Origin: Amphiprion ocellaris
Taxonomy: Eukaryota; Chordata; Actinopteri; Pomacentridae
Assembly: GCF_022539595.1 (NCBI RefSeq)
Contig: NC_072777.1
Location: forward strand, 36,076,681 to 36,140,680
DNA: 64,000 bases
Reading direction: 5' to 3'
The position numbers were made by a program, and so were the translations under genes. Shown here piece by piece: positions 11,595 through 21,546 of the stretch. Every line of letters begins with the position of its first letter. Position 1 is the stretch's first letter. The notes under the pieces were generated by a model. It was given only the letters and a program-made list of their open reading frames with translations, was not told where the DNA came from and did no database searches.

Positions 11595-12092
11595 GTGGGT
11601 CCTCCTTCTGTCTTAACGTGTGTCTGTATGTCCTGAATTAAGGGCCATTTATACTTGAAATGAAGTGGTTTGGACAAACATGCAGTGAAAACCTGGTGGT
11701 CAGAAACATCATTTAAACATGTGAAGAGAAACACATATTCAGCCTGTCCAGGACCAGACACTTCTGATGGAGTATACCCCCCATAAAGACTCACAATCCA
11801 TGAAAGAATCAATCAGACTTCATTGCTATAGCACTTTTCATGCAAATATAGTGTAACAGCATGCTTTTGTTGTCTAAAGTGCACCTTAGAAAGCAGCATA
11901 TGATGCTATTATAAATGAGTGACAGTAAAACAGGCACTAGGAACTGCAGGAAACACTATCAGAAATATCTCTCATGAAGTTCATAGATCAGAATAAGTCC
12001 AACATTTCAGAATAGCGAGGTAGGACAGTAATAGAAAGGTGAAGTTGTCTCTACTGCATGTAGTACATGTGCTCTGACCATGTTTTAGTCTG

Positions 12093-12970
12093 CTGTCGTT
12101 CTAATTGTGTGCTCTGTTCTAAGTGTGTGGTTTGTCGCTCTAAATGTGTGCTTTGTTGTTCTAAGTGTGTGGTTTGTTGTACTAAATGTGTGCTTTGTTG
12201 TTCTAAGTGTGTGGTTTGTCGTTCTAAATGTGTGCTTTGTTCTAAGTGTGTGGTTTGTCGCTCTAAATGTGTGGTTTGTTGTTCTAAATGTGTAGTTTGT
12301 TCTAAATGTGTGCTTTGTTGTTCTAAATGTGTGGTTTGTTCTAAGTGTGTGGTTTGTCGTTCTAAATGTGTGGTTTGTCGTTCTAAATGTGTGGTTTGTT
12401 GTTCTAAATGTGTGGTTTGTCGTTCTAAATGTGTGGTTTGTTGTTCTAAATGTGTGGTTTGTTCTAAGTGTGTGGTTTGTCGTTCTAAATGTGTGGTTTG
12501 TCGTTCTAAGTGTGTGGTTTGTCGTTCCAAGTGTGTGGTTTGTCGTTCCAAGTGTGTGGTTTGTCGTTCTAAGTGTGTGGTTTGTCGTTCTAAGTGTGTG
12601 GTTTGTCGTTCTAAGTGTGTGGTTTGTCGTTCTAAGTGTGTGGTTTGTCGTTCTAAATGTGTGGTTTGTCGTTCTAAGTGTGTGGTTTGTCGTTCCAAGT
12701 GTGTGGTTTGTCGTTCCAAGTGTGTGGTTTGTCGTTCCAAGTGTGTGGTTTGTCGTTCCAAGTGTGTGGTTTGTCGTTCTAAGTGTGTGGTTTGTCATTC
12801 TAAGTGTGTGGTTTGTCGTTCTAAGTGTGTGGTTTGTCGTTCTAAGTGTGTGGTTTGTCGTTCTAAGTGTGTGGTTTGTCGTTCTAAGTGTGTGGTTTGT
12901 CGTTCTAAGTGTGTGGTTTGTCGTTCTAAGTGTGTGGTTTGTCGTTCTAAGTGTGTGGTTTGTCGTTCAG
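12093..12970. repeat. 21-bp minisatellite, array 2, about 42 units
   Basis: Same 21/18-bp units and same opening block as array 1, including one 'gtgtagtttg' marker unit, but with far fewer units. It too ends in the splice acceptor of the following exon (tgtcgttcag). Its total length is close to the 873-bp higher-order period of array 1. Confidence 0.97.
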
Positions 12971-13077
12971 ATGGTGAAGCCTCGCTGCCGGTCCGTCAGC
13001 GTTGGGGAACAGTGGTTGCAGCACAACAGGCTGCAGCCGATGAGCGCGTCGCCGTCACGCAACCACTGCTCCTTCAG
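12971..13077 (+). CDS. znf395: ZNF395-like gene, coding exon B, copy 2 (penultimate)
   Basis: A 107-nt exon identical to 7703-7809, with a gtgaga donor. It is the copy nearest the final exon (1.1-kb intron, 13078-14172) and the simplest partner for it: its two leftover bases plus G at 14173 complete an Arg codon leading into KGRGEAKKCRKV. If exon A copy 2 were spliced after exon B copy 1, the shifted frame would meet TGA at the second whole codon here, more than 50 nt before the last junction, which predicts nonsense-mediated decay. Either one pair is skipped or the duplicated allele is impaired. Confidence 0.82.
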
Positions 13078-13117
13078 GTGAGACACACCTGCTGCTGGCA
13101 TTTACACATGATGAAGT

Positions 13118-14172
13118 GTTAGCTTAGCATGTTTAAACTGAAGGAATAACTGAGGCTAAGGGGACGTCCCAAACCTCACTGGATCTGAGGCAGTCAGAAT
13201 TATGCAGGTTTTAGATCATAACTGAACAGATTGTTTCCTGGCCTCTGTGTTAAAGCGCCCTCCTTTATTAATCTATTAACAAACATTTCAACTAAATCTT
13301 GATTGATCTGGCCCTCGCACACAATAGAACTTCAATGATTAATTGAATAATTGATTATCTTCATCCTTTTTTGTCGTCAGGTAATATACAAAGTCAGCTG
13401 TTAGTCAGAGTGTGAAATCAGGTTTTCCATTAGAGCTGCAATGATAAATCTAGTCCTAGTAAAAAGGTTTAAAATTTCTGATTCCATCTCCTTAAATGTG
13501 AATATTTCCTGGTTTCTTTCCTCCTTTTTGACATTAGACTTTAAATTCTGGGGTTGTGGACATGAAGAGATCTTCGAGGACAATATCATGGGCTTTGGAA
13601 AATTTTATTTCAAGAACAAAAAGACTAAATTCTGTTATTCAAGTTGCTTAAAAGTTACTATTTTCATGTTTCTGTACTCTTGTATGGTAATAAATTGAAT
13701 ATCTTTGGGTTGTGGAGAAAATGAGACATTTAAGGACATCATGGTGGACTTTGGGAAACATTTACCTGCATTATATCTCAGGAAAAAAAGTCCTGCTTGG
13801 TGAATGTAAATATTAGCTGGTTTCTTTCCTCATCTGTGACGGTAAACTGGATATTTTTGGATTATGGATGTCATCTGGAGCTTTGGGAAACACTTTTTCA
13901 CCATGTTATGACTTTTTAAACACCAAATAAGTAATTGATTAATTGAGAAAATAATCTACAGATGAATTGACAGTGAAAACGGTGACATTTCTTGTTGGAT
14001 TCCTGATTCTGTCCTCTATCTTCCTCCTCTTGGTGCTCATCTTCTGACCCACCTTGCTGATATCAGACTTCATTTCCATGAGATTCACTGAGTCATCTCT
14101 GCGTTTTTACAAAGCCTGACCACATTAAGCGCCTCACTTCTCATCCTTTGTTATTTGCATCTTTTTGTGCAG
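13118..14172 (+). other. Last intron of the ZNF395-like gene, with an old repeat
   Basis: Unique intronic sequence to about 13430. Then about 13432-13990 is an old AT-rich interspersed repeat also recognisable at 31420-31690 and 40780-40975 (shared phrases such as 'cctggtttctttcctcc' and 'gattaattgagaaaataat'). It ends in a good acceptor (ctttttgtgcag). Confidence 0.5.
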
Positions 14173-14284
14173 GAAGGGTCGCGGCGAGGCCAAGAAGTGC
14201 CGTAAGGTTTACGGCGTGGAGCGTAAGGATCAGTGGTGCACCGCCTGCCGCTGGAAAAAAGCCTGCCAGCGTTTCCCCGACTAG
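14173..14284 (+). CDS. znf395: ZNF395-like gene, final coding exon with C-clamp
   Basis: The last exon contributes one base to the preceding codon, then 36 residues and TAG. It encodes the C-clamp of the ZNF395/ZNF704/SLC2A4RG family: RGEAKKCRKVYGVERKDQ followed by WCTACRWKKACQRF, with four cysteines (residues 9, 22, 25 and 31 of the exon) set to bind zinc and contact DNA. These proteins are nuclear, sequence-specific transcription factors; ZNF395 is also known as PBF or HDBP2. Family membership is certain from this motif. The ZNF395 assignment rests on convergent adjacency to pnoc, as I recall for human chromosome 8p21. The C2H2 finger lies outside the window. Confidence 0.9.
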
Positions 14285-14970
14285 AACATCTGCAGACAGA
14301 GAGCGAGACAGATGAGTGGAAACAGAGACTTCTATCAAACAGAGAATATAAATCCACTTCTTTTACATGTCTTTTGTTTTTTTTTTTAAACTTTCAGCCT
14401 TTTTTGTTTCTTTCCTAAAGGAATGCAAATGGACTTTTCTGTATCTTTGTAAGTTGATCCTGACATCTGAAGTCTGCAATGGTGCTCGCTGTTGACTGAC
14501 TTTGACCATGTGATGTGCTCAGCCTCCAGTACTCTCCTCCTCCTATCCAAAGCTCATATTACTGCCCCTGTAGCTCCACTGTATTAGACCGCTACTTGGC
14601 TGTTTTCTTTGTTCCCCTCTTCTTCTCCAGTGGTTACACAGTGATTATGATGTACATTATATTGTGTGCTTTGAGTTACGTACGAGTATTTTATACCTTT
14701 TTTTATCGTCTCGTTGGGCCCTGGTATCGGGCAGACTGTTTTATTTTTTATTTTCATGTTCTTTGGCACTTTGTTGGAAGATAAACTCACAAGAATAAGC
14801 TACATTTGGTCCGACTCAACCAAGTTCCTTCCGTGAAATGGATTTCCTTCCTGCCCATGTGTCGGCACACGACCAGTGTTAATGGTTTTTATCCGTGAAG
14901 TCATGGCGATGGGACTAGCGTTAGGGGGAATGAGTTTGTAATAGCAATAAAAAAGAGGAAATATATTGTC
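14285..14970 (+). other. 3' untranslated region and poly(A) signal of the ZNF395-like gene
   Basis: AATAAA at 14946-14951 is the first canonical poly(A) signal after the stop codon. The 3' end is therefore placed near 14970. Longer alternatives are possible. Confidence 0.5.
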
Positions 14971-16883
14971 AAACACATTAAAAAAAGCACTGAGAATTTG
15001 AGAGGCTTTCTGTTGTTCTTTTCTCTTGTGCATGACAGTCCACGAGAGAAATAGCAAACTATTTTATTGTACTTTTCTCTATACACACCTGGAATGAGGG
15101 CCCAAAACAATGGCAGGATGGTAGAAATGTGCTCTGAAAATTACACCATATTCACAAATTCCATTTTCTGTGTTGAGTTTGACAGAAACACACACATGCA
15201 TGTGCACATTTACACACTCTGCAGACACTCGTATGCAGAAAAGATCACATCTGAATAAACACCAGGAAACACCAAAACACTATTAGGATGCTAAATAATG
15301 GCTGTGACCTGTGAGAGGAGCAAAGAAAAAGAAATGAGCATTTATTTTTGTCTTCACCCGAGCAGACAATATCATTTTTCCGTGTGATAATGAGCAGACT
15401 CCTCTCTCCGACACAGCGACTGACCCGGCAGCTTTCAGCTTCACTAAACCGATTGGGGCCGAGCGACGTCTCAGGACAAGCTGGGATTAGTTTCCTTTTC
15501 CTCCTGAGATCTGCCATAGAAACACTTTAAATTATTGCTGTCTCAGTTCCATAAATGTGGGTTCGTTAGGGACCGAAGGAAAATGATTTGACTACTTTTC
15601 ACTGAACGTTTAGAGTAAATATCACCTCAGCTTGGAATTTTACCATTTAAGATTTTGGCATGGGCCATAAATAATCCAAACCTTCAATCGAAGAGCTCAT
15701 CCAGATGCATGAATAAATGCTTCTGGACTTGTTTTTCTCAAATTTAAGCAGCTTACATTCAGTATTTCTGCTATTAATTCATAATTCCACTTCCACTTTG
15801 TACATTCATGGTTCTAATGAACAGAAATATTCAAGGAAAAAAGAAAAAATAGTTCTAATTACTGTTTTAATTTGACACATTAGGATGCTTTAAATCCAAG
15901 TAGACTGTTTAAATACTATTCCTTATTTTAGTCATTAATAGAGAAATTAATTGTCCCTGTTAAGTGAAATTTTTTGGAGATGCTGGTTCAGTCCCTTCTC
16001 CTCGTCCTAATAATTTTCATACAGTTCCTCAGATGTTGTCAATATGATGTGAATTTTATTTATAAATATTAATATCATGAATCCCTAATGTGCCTCTCAG
16101 GGTTTTACAATCCAGAAATAAAGCACAGACACCCTCTATCTTTAGACTTTTGATTTGGGAAAGGAAGAAGTCCTCAAAAATGGAGGGAAAAGGATGAATT
16201 ATCAGCTGTCATACAGAAAATATTAATACTATGAGAAGTCAGAGGACTAGGCGGTGTTTTTTTAGGAATATGTCTGATTTGTCTTTCTGCCAAACGAGTG
16301 TCAATGTGAAGAATTACATCAAATGTTCCTGAAGACATGAGAAAACTGACCCAGGAGCAGCATATCTGCTCTTCAGACACTAGAGGACAGTATCGTTCCA
16401 CTGAGAGGAGCCTGAAAGGAGGAAAACACTCAACAAAAACTCAAGATTTGCATTAAAACCTCGACTCAATGTCCAAAATCAGAACACAATAGAAGAATAA
16501 GTGCTAATGAAGCAGTTGGGGAGAGGCTTTTTTGAGAAACGATGAGTTTTGTTGAATTTCAAAACTTCGGAGAACCAATTTTACCTCTGTTGTGTTTAAT
16601 TAATTGAGTTTCTTAAGCAGAAAATTGGATTCTTATAGCAGTAATTAACAGTTTGTGCTCCAGCAAACCCACAGTCCCACTATATTTACACAGAGCCGTC
16701 CACTTCTAGTCTAATTCTGCAGCTGGTGTCTGCTCTGACGTCGTCCAGGTGAAGACAAATAGCTTTTATGACGTGTTTAGTCCCTTTAAATGTCCCACAT
16801 AAACAACCTACAGAGTGCAAAGATCTGCTGAAGCTGTGACTTTAGTCCATCCACACATCAAAGTGCATTCATCAACATTTTAA
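14971..16883. other. Convergent intergenic spacer
   Basis: AT-rich sequence between the 3' ends of the two convergent genes. I see no exon, RNA gene or clear repeat here. Confidence 0.4.
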
Positions 16884-17369
16884 CCCTCCCGTTGTCCTCA
16901 TTTATGAGCTCCAAAAAATATTGTTTCCTTGTCTGACAAAAATCCAAAAATTCAGCAAAAAAATTCCCCAAATTTCTGAAAATTTGCAAAACCTTCAGGA
17001 AGAAAATTCCAATAAATCCTTAAAAGTTTCCCTTAAAAGTTTTATTTTTTAAAAATCCCCCAAATCTGGCAAGAAAATTCTTGTAAATATTTTTTAAAAA
17101 TGAGTAAAAATCTTCCAAAAAAATCCTAAAAATATCTAAAGTGATTCCATATATATCAGTAAAACTTCTGGTATTTTCTTAAGAACATTCACGATTTTTA
17201 TGTGAATGTTCTTAAGAAACATTTTTAACATTTCTTTTTTTCCACTGAAAAATGGTATTTCCCAAAAATGTTGAAAATGTGGACATCAGAAGTTTCACTG
17301 TGAAAATATTTTTTTCCACATTTTCAAACTTTAAAACGGGTCAGTTTGACCCACAGGATGACAGGAGGG
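16884..17369. mobile_element. TTAA-flanked miniature element (piggyBac-like), copy 1
   Basis: Bounded by TTAA (16880-16883 and 17370-17373), with inverted ends CCCTCCCGTTGTCCTC and ...GATGACAGGAGGG. One half contains the 'attgtttccttgtctgaaa' module, the other the 'gtcagtttgacccacagg' module, and the middle is palindromic. No coding capacity. TTAA duplication plus CCC-starting ends are the piggyBac hallmark; the superfamily is inferred from this alone. Confidence 0.75.
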
Positions 17370-17486
17370 TTAAATATCACACCCACAGGTTAGAAAAACC
17401 TCCAGTAAACCAGTTTTCCAATCTCATTTGGCCCCTTTTATTATACTGACACACAAAAATATATTCAATTGCACTTCTCTAACTGT

Positions 17487-17682
17487 TTTATTTCACAGGA
17501 TGGATGTAAAGATGCTGAATCAGAGGACACCAAACATTCTTTACTCAGAGACACAGAGGTGCAGGCGGATCTGTTCATGATGGTGACGTCCCAGTTCAAA
17601 CTGGAGCGAGCTGCTAGAAAAAACAAACGGGGTTGAGGTAACTGGGGCAGGATGGGTGGAGTGAGGGGGCAACAGGGGCAGG
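17487..17682 (-). other. pnoc 3' untranslated region and poly(A) signal
   Basis: On the minus strand AATAAA occurs at 17492-17487, about 190 nt after the stop codon. This is the likely cleavage signal. Confidence 0.55.
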
Positions 17683-18234
17683 TTACAGTTTGTTTTGCCT
17701 CCAGACCCGAGTCACGGGGTTGTTGTTGAACCTGCCGCTGCGGCTGCTCCTCATTCCCAGGTACTGCCTCAGCAGCTGGTTCACTCGTTTCTGACTGTTC
17801 CATTTGCGGGCGGATTTCCGGACGCCTATGAAGCCGCCGTAGCGCTTCTGTAGGGGCCTGACGGGGGAGCCAATCAGCTTCCTGTACCCGTGGCGGCCCC
17901 TCTGGAAGCCTCCGAAGCGTTTGGACAAGGAGAGACCCTCGGATCCGTCGTCCTCGTCCCCTCCCAGCTCCTCCCTCGGCTGCCTCCCCTCGTCCTCCCC
18001 GTCCTGGGAGGAGTCGTAGCGGACGCTGCGCTGCTCCAGGGTCTGGTCCTCGTCCTGGAAACGCTCGCTGTCAGAGTCCAGGTCCAGAGAGGTCAGCTGC
18101 AGCTCCTCTCCCGTCCTCCTGAACACAGCGCCGCCCTCAGGAAGAGCAGGATGCTGCGACAGCTTCACGGCTCGTTTACAGACCTCCCAGGTGAGCGAGG
18201 AGGAGACGTGACCCTCACACTCCAGCAGACACAC
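17683..18234 (-). CDS. pnoc: Prepronociceptin, main coding exon
   Basis: Acceptor CCTCCACAG ends at 18235 (minus strand); 183 codons then run to TAA at 17685-17683. Joined to 26479-26616 this gives a 229-residue secreted precursor. The exon supplies Cys48, Cys52 and Cys65 of the six-cysteine opioid-precursor N-domain, an acidic spacer, then dibasic-bounded peptides. KR 151-152 is followed by FGGF (153-156) in a 23-residue peptide, and KR 176-177 by YGGFIGVRKSARKWNSQ (178-194), the 17-residue nociceptin/orphanin FQ equivalent, closed by KR 195-196. Human nociceptin starts FGGF; Tyr here is the opioid-like form. The product should be cleaved by prohormone convertases and signal through the Gi-coupled NOP receptor. 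A 33-residue basic tail follows. Confidence 0.93.
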   Translation of the reverse strand: MCLLECEGHVSSSLTWEVCKRAVKLSQHPALPEGGAVFRRTGEELQLTSLDLDSDSERFQDEDQTLEQRSVRYDSSQDGEDEGRQPREELGGDEDDGSEGLSLSKRFGGFQRGRHGYRKLIGSPVRPLQKRYGGFIGVRKSARKWNSQKRVNQLLRQYLGMRSSRSGRFNNNPVTRVWRQNKL

Positions 18235-18288
18235 CTGTGGAGGGACAGACACGGGGACACTTTAGGACAGGAGAGGCCAGCACATGTT

Positions 18289-18429
18289 CGTTCAGGTTCC
18301 ACATTCAGCCCAGTCAGATCTCCAGTGGACCGGACCAGTAAAACCACAGCATAATAACCTAGAAATAACCACAACTCCTAATGGTTCCTTTGTTTTAGTG
18401 TAAAAAGTTCATTCTGAAAATGCTCACAT
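18289..18429. mobile_element. Fragment of the hAT-like element
   Basis: Matches the left part of the family at 1893-3076 and 56214-57089 (phrases 'gttccacattcagcccag' and 'cagtaaaaccacagcat'). It is truncated by the adjoining TTAA element. Confidence 0.75.
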
Positions 18430-18433
18430 TTAA

Positions 18434-18782
18434 CCTTCCTGTTGTCCTGCGGGTTAAAATTGACCCGTTTTGAAGTCTGAAAATGTGGAGAAAAAATATA
18501 TTTTCACAGTGAAACTTCTGATGTCCACATTTTCAACATTTTGGGGAAATCTTTGAACATTTTTGGTGGAAAAAAGAAATGTTAAAAATATTTGTTAAGA
18601 AAATTCACAAAAAAAATCTCACTGGATTTTTAACATTACTTTTTTTCCACCAAAAAATGTTCAAAGATTTCCCCAAAATGTTGAAAATGTGGACATCAGA
18701 AGTTTCACTGTGAAAATATATTTTTTCTCCACATTTTCAAATTTCAAAACAGGTCAGTTTGACCCACAGGACAACATGAGGG
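18434..18782. mobile_element. TTAA-flanked element, palindromic half-duplicate
   Basis: Bounded by TTAA at 18430-18433 and 18783-18786. Both halves are the same '(g)ggtcaattttgaccc' side of the family in inverted orientation, so the whole 349 bp is a foldback palindrome rather than the usual two-sided element. Confidence 0.75.
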
Positions 18783-18870
18783 TTAATAAAACAAACCTGT
18801 GTGTGTTTTTCTATCAACCAGCAAAAATAGATGGTTACATAAAAAAGATGCAATAAAACATAAAACTTTT

Positions 18871-18876
<6 letters not shown>

Positions 18877-18942
<66 letters not shown>
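18877..18942. repeat. (TA)n microsatellite
   Basis: About 32 uninterrupted TA dinucleotides inside the pnoc intron, preceded by a T run. Open frames across it encode alternating Tyr-Ile and are not genes. Confidence 0.97.
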
Positions 18943-18944
<2 letters not shown>

Positions 18945-19453
18945 TCCACAAGCCATACATTTCTATCATACAGTCATCCCTCCTCCTACTCTGCTGCATC
19001 TAACCCAGATCCCCTCTGGGTCATGGGAGTTAATGGACCATGTTCCTGCTGTGTTCAGCATATATGGAAAGTTAATGCCAATATGAGACGTCCATCATTT
19101 GGTAAATGTGACATCTACTGTTGCAGAGCGACTGACAGGAGAAATTAAAACCAGTCTGAAGGACAGCTGCTAAATGATTTCCTTTTATGAGAACTATTTA
19201 TTTCTGATTGGCTCTTCAACTTCTGATAATGTTTTGCTCATAAAATGCTCCTAAAATGAGGATATCATGGTTTGAAATTGAACTTTTGATAGAGAAAGAA
19301 CTTTGCTAGCGCTAAATCACTGACTCCTGCAGTTTTAATGACTTTCTCGTCTTATTATCATCACATCTGACAGCCTGGCTTCACGCCTCCACAGCCAAGG
19401 ACACATGAAGAGCATCTGAAGAACATTTCTGATACTAATAAAGCCATTTTTAA

Positions 19454-19990
19454 CCCTCCTGTTGTCCTCACTTACAGGCACCAAAAAATATTGTTTCCTT
19501 GTCTGAAAAAAATCCAAAAATTCAGCAAAAAAAAAATTCCCCAAATTTCTGAAAATTTGCAAAACTTTCAGGAAGAAAATTCCAATAATTCCTTAAAAGT
19601 TTCCCTTAAAAGTTTTATTTTTAAAAAAAAATCCCCCAAATTTGGCAAGAAAATTCTTGAAAATATTTTCAAAGAATTAGTAAAAATCTTCCAAAAAACC
19701 TAAAAATATCTAAAGTGATTTCATATATATCAGTAAAACTTATAATATTTTCTTGAAGAACATTCACATAAAAATCAACCAAAATCCAGTGAAATTCGCT
19801 GGATTTTGGTTGATTTTTTTTTATGAATGTTCTTAAGAAACATTTTTAACATTTCTTTTTTTCCACCAAAAAATATTTCCCGAAAATGTTGAAAATGGCG
19901 ACATCAGAAGTTTCACTGTGAAAATATATTTTTCCCCACATTTTCAAACTGTAAAATGGGTCAGTTTTGACTCACAGGACAACATGAGGG
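19454..19990. mobile_element. TTAA-flanked miniature element, copy in the pnoc intron
   Basis: TTAA at 19450-19453 and 19991-19994. Ends read CCCTCCTGTTGTCCTC and ...GACAACATGAGGG. It is a standard two-sided copy with a central inverted repeat around 'gaatttcgctggattttgg'-type sequence. Confidence 0.8.
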
Positions 19991-20853
19991 TTAAGCAGCA
20001 AGAGCAACATTTTTCATTATTTTTTCATATTAGTAAATGTGCTGCTGATATTTCACCTCTTAAATCAAAATAAGACTCAGTTTCTCATTGATACCCTTAA
20101 ATGTGGAAAACCTGCAGCACATTATTTCTTTGGACACAGTAAATGCATCTGAGAATATTCTAGAGCTGCCATACTGCTGAGATTTATGCGTCCACATCCC
20201 TCCTTTCTCTTAAACTCTCGTGCCCTCCGAGTTAAATTTCAGTTTGAGGTAAGAAGCAAATCCAATTTACTCGTCAAATCTGGCTTCAAACGAGATAAAT
20301 TACATTGTTATCAGAAAACCTGCTCACATCAAAGGAAGGAGAGAAGAGGGAGTTCCGCTGCGGATCTATCAACGGAAATTAATTATCCATCGTAAATGAA
20401 ATGAGCACACCAGGGATTCTCCGTCAGATCAATGGGCCAATCTAGAACAGTTTATGGGAGGAGATGTGTGAGCGAGCGTGCAGGGCGTCCAGCTTTTATA
20501 GACCCGTGAGGATGAGAGGATAAAATGGCCGTGAGGATTCTCCGAGATGAGTTTGCATCACAGGATTTATTTTAGAGGCGGCAGGTCAGGGTTGGCCCTT
20601 AAACACAACATTAAGTTTTAAAGAAGTTCATGTTTGGTTTTAGAAAACAGTCTGAACGATGTATCAGTAGGCCGATATTATGAGCCGATATCGGCCAATC
20701 ACAGCTATAGATATCTTTTTTCCACAGAACTCGATGTTGAAAAATGCTGTGTAACAACCTAAATTAAGACAAATTAACATGTAATTAGCTCTGCCTCCGT
20801 TATTTACAGTACATTTACCTCTGACTGCAGCATGGACACATATGATACCAGTA

Positions 20854-21546
20854 CAGGAGGTCCTCAACTTCCATCAGAGTTTCGTTCCTACTGATCTACA
20901 CAAGTTGATTTTCACCATAAGTCTTAACTCCGGTTGAGGTTGAGGTTGAGGTTTCAATGTTTATTGTTCAGTTCCAGATTTACCTAATGTCAGCGAACGT
21001 GCCATGTTTAGTTAGCTCACCTCTGATTGGCTGAGAGTCAGCGGTAGAGAGAGCTGGGAACGGTGGCTAATTCTGGAGCTAAGTTATGGGGTTTTTCTAG
21101 TTATTCTGGCGTTGGCTACGGTCCACAGTAGCCTGTGTGAAGGTTCAATAAACCAGCAGAGAACCAGATAAAGTCTCACTCATTCATCACAGAGGGTCAC
21201 TACAATATATTGACCTGTTTTTACAACTTGACCCATGTTGGTCGGTGTTTCTTCCTGTTCCCAGCGTTTTATTCTATCTAATTTCACTTCCATGGAGATG
21301 CTTTCCTTTTCTTCCAAGCATCAGAAGAGTCTGACTTATACTGGGAGCCATAATGAAGGACAAAAAGTTAGTGAATGTAGCACAATCCAAGGTGGTGTAC
21401 AACCAGAGAATGGAAACAAAGCTGTCTGATAGCACCATGTGACGACGTATTCATCCGCTCTGCTCATCAAATAGTTCTACGTAACCAGTTCTGATGTAAC
21501 AATGAAACGCTGTAGGTCGAGGATGTCGTAAACCGAGGACTTCCTG
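20854..21546. mobile_element. Mariner/Tigger-like non-autonomous element
   Basis: TA dinucleotides flank both ends (20852-20853 and 21547-21548). The ends are inverted: CAGGAGGTCCTCAAC and ...CGAGGACTTCCTG. The same family occurs at 43688-44329. TA duplication suggests Tc1/mariner relatives. I see no transposase. Confidence 0.65.

Larger units (their letters stand above)
8213..13117. repeat. Tandem segmental duplication, copy 2 (4.9 kb)
   Basis: This is the second copy of the 434-7849 unit. It is shorter only because the minisatellite is about 876 bp rather than 3.39 kb. Sequence after 13117 continues into the ZNF395 intron and final exon, so this copy is the one contiguous with the gene's 3' end. 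Stretches 8213-9671, 10856-11498 and 11595-12092 hold no further exon I can support. Confidence 0.95.

Noticed and set aside
4314..12970. CRISPR-like regular repeats
   Set aside because: Units are contiguous without spacers, there are no cas genes, and the context is a vertebrate intron.
18737..19086. Tyr-Ile repeat peptides
   Set aside because: Translation of a (TA)n microsatellite.
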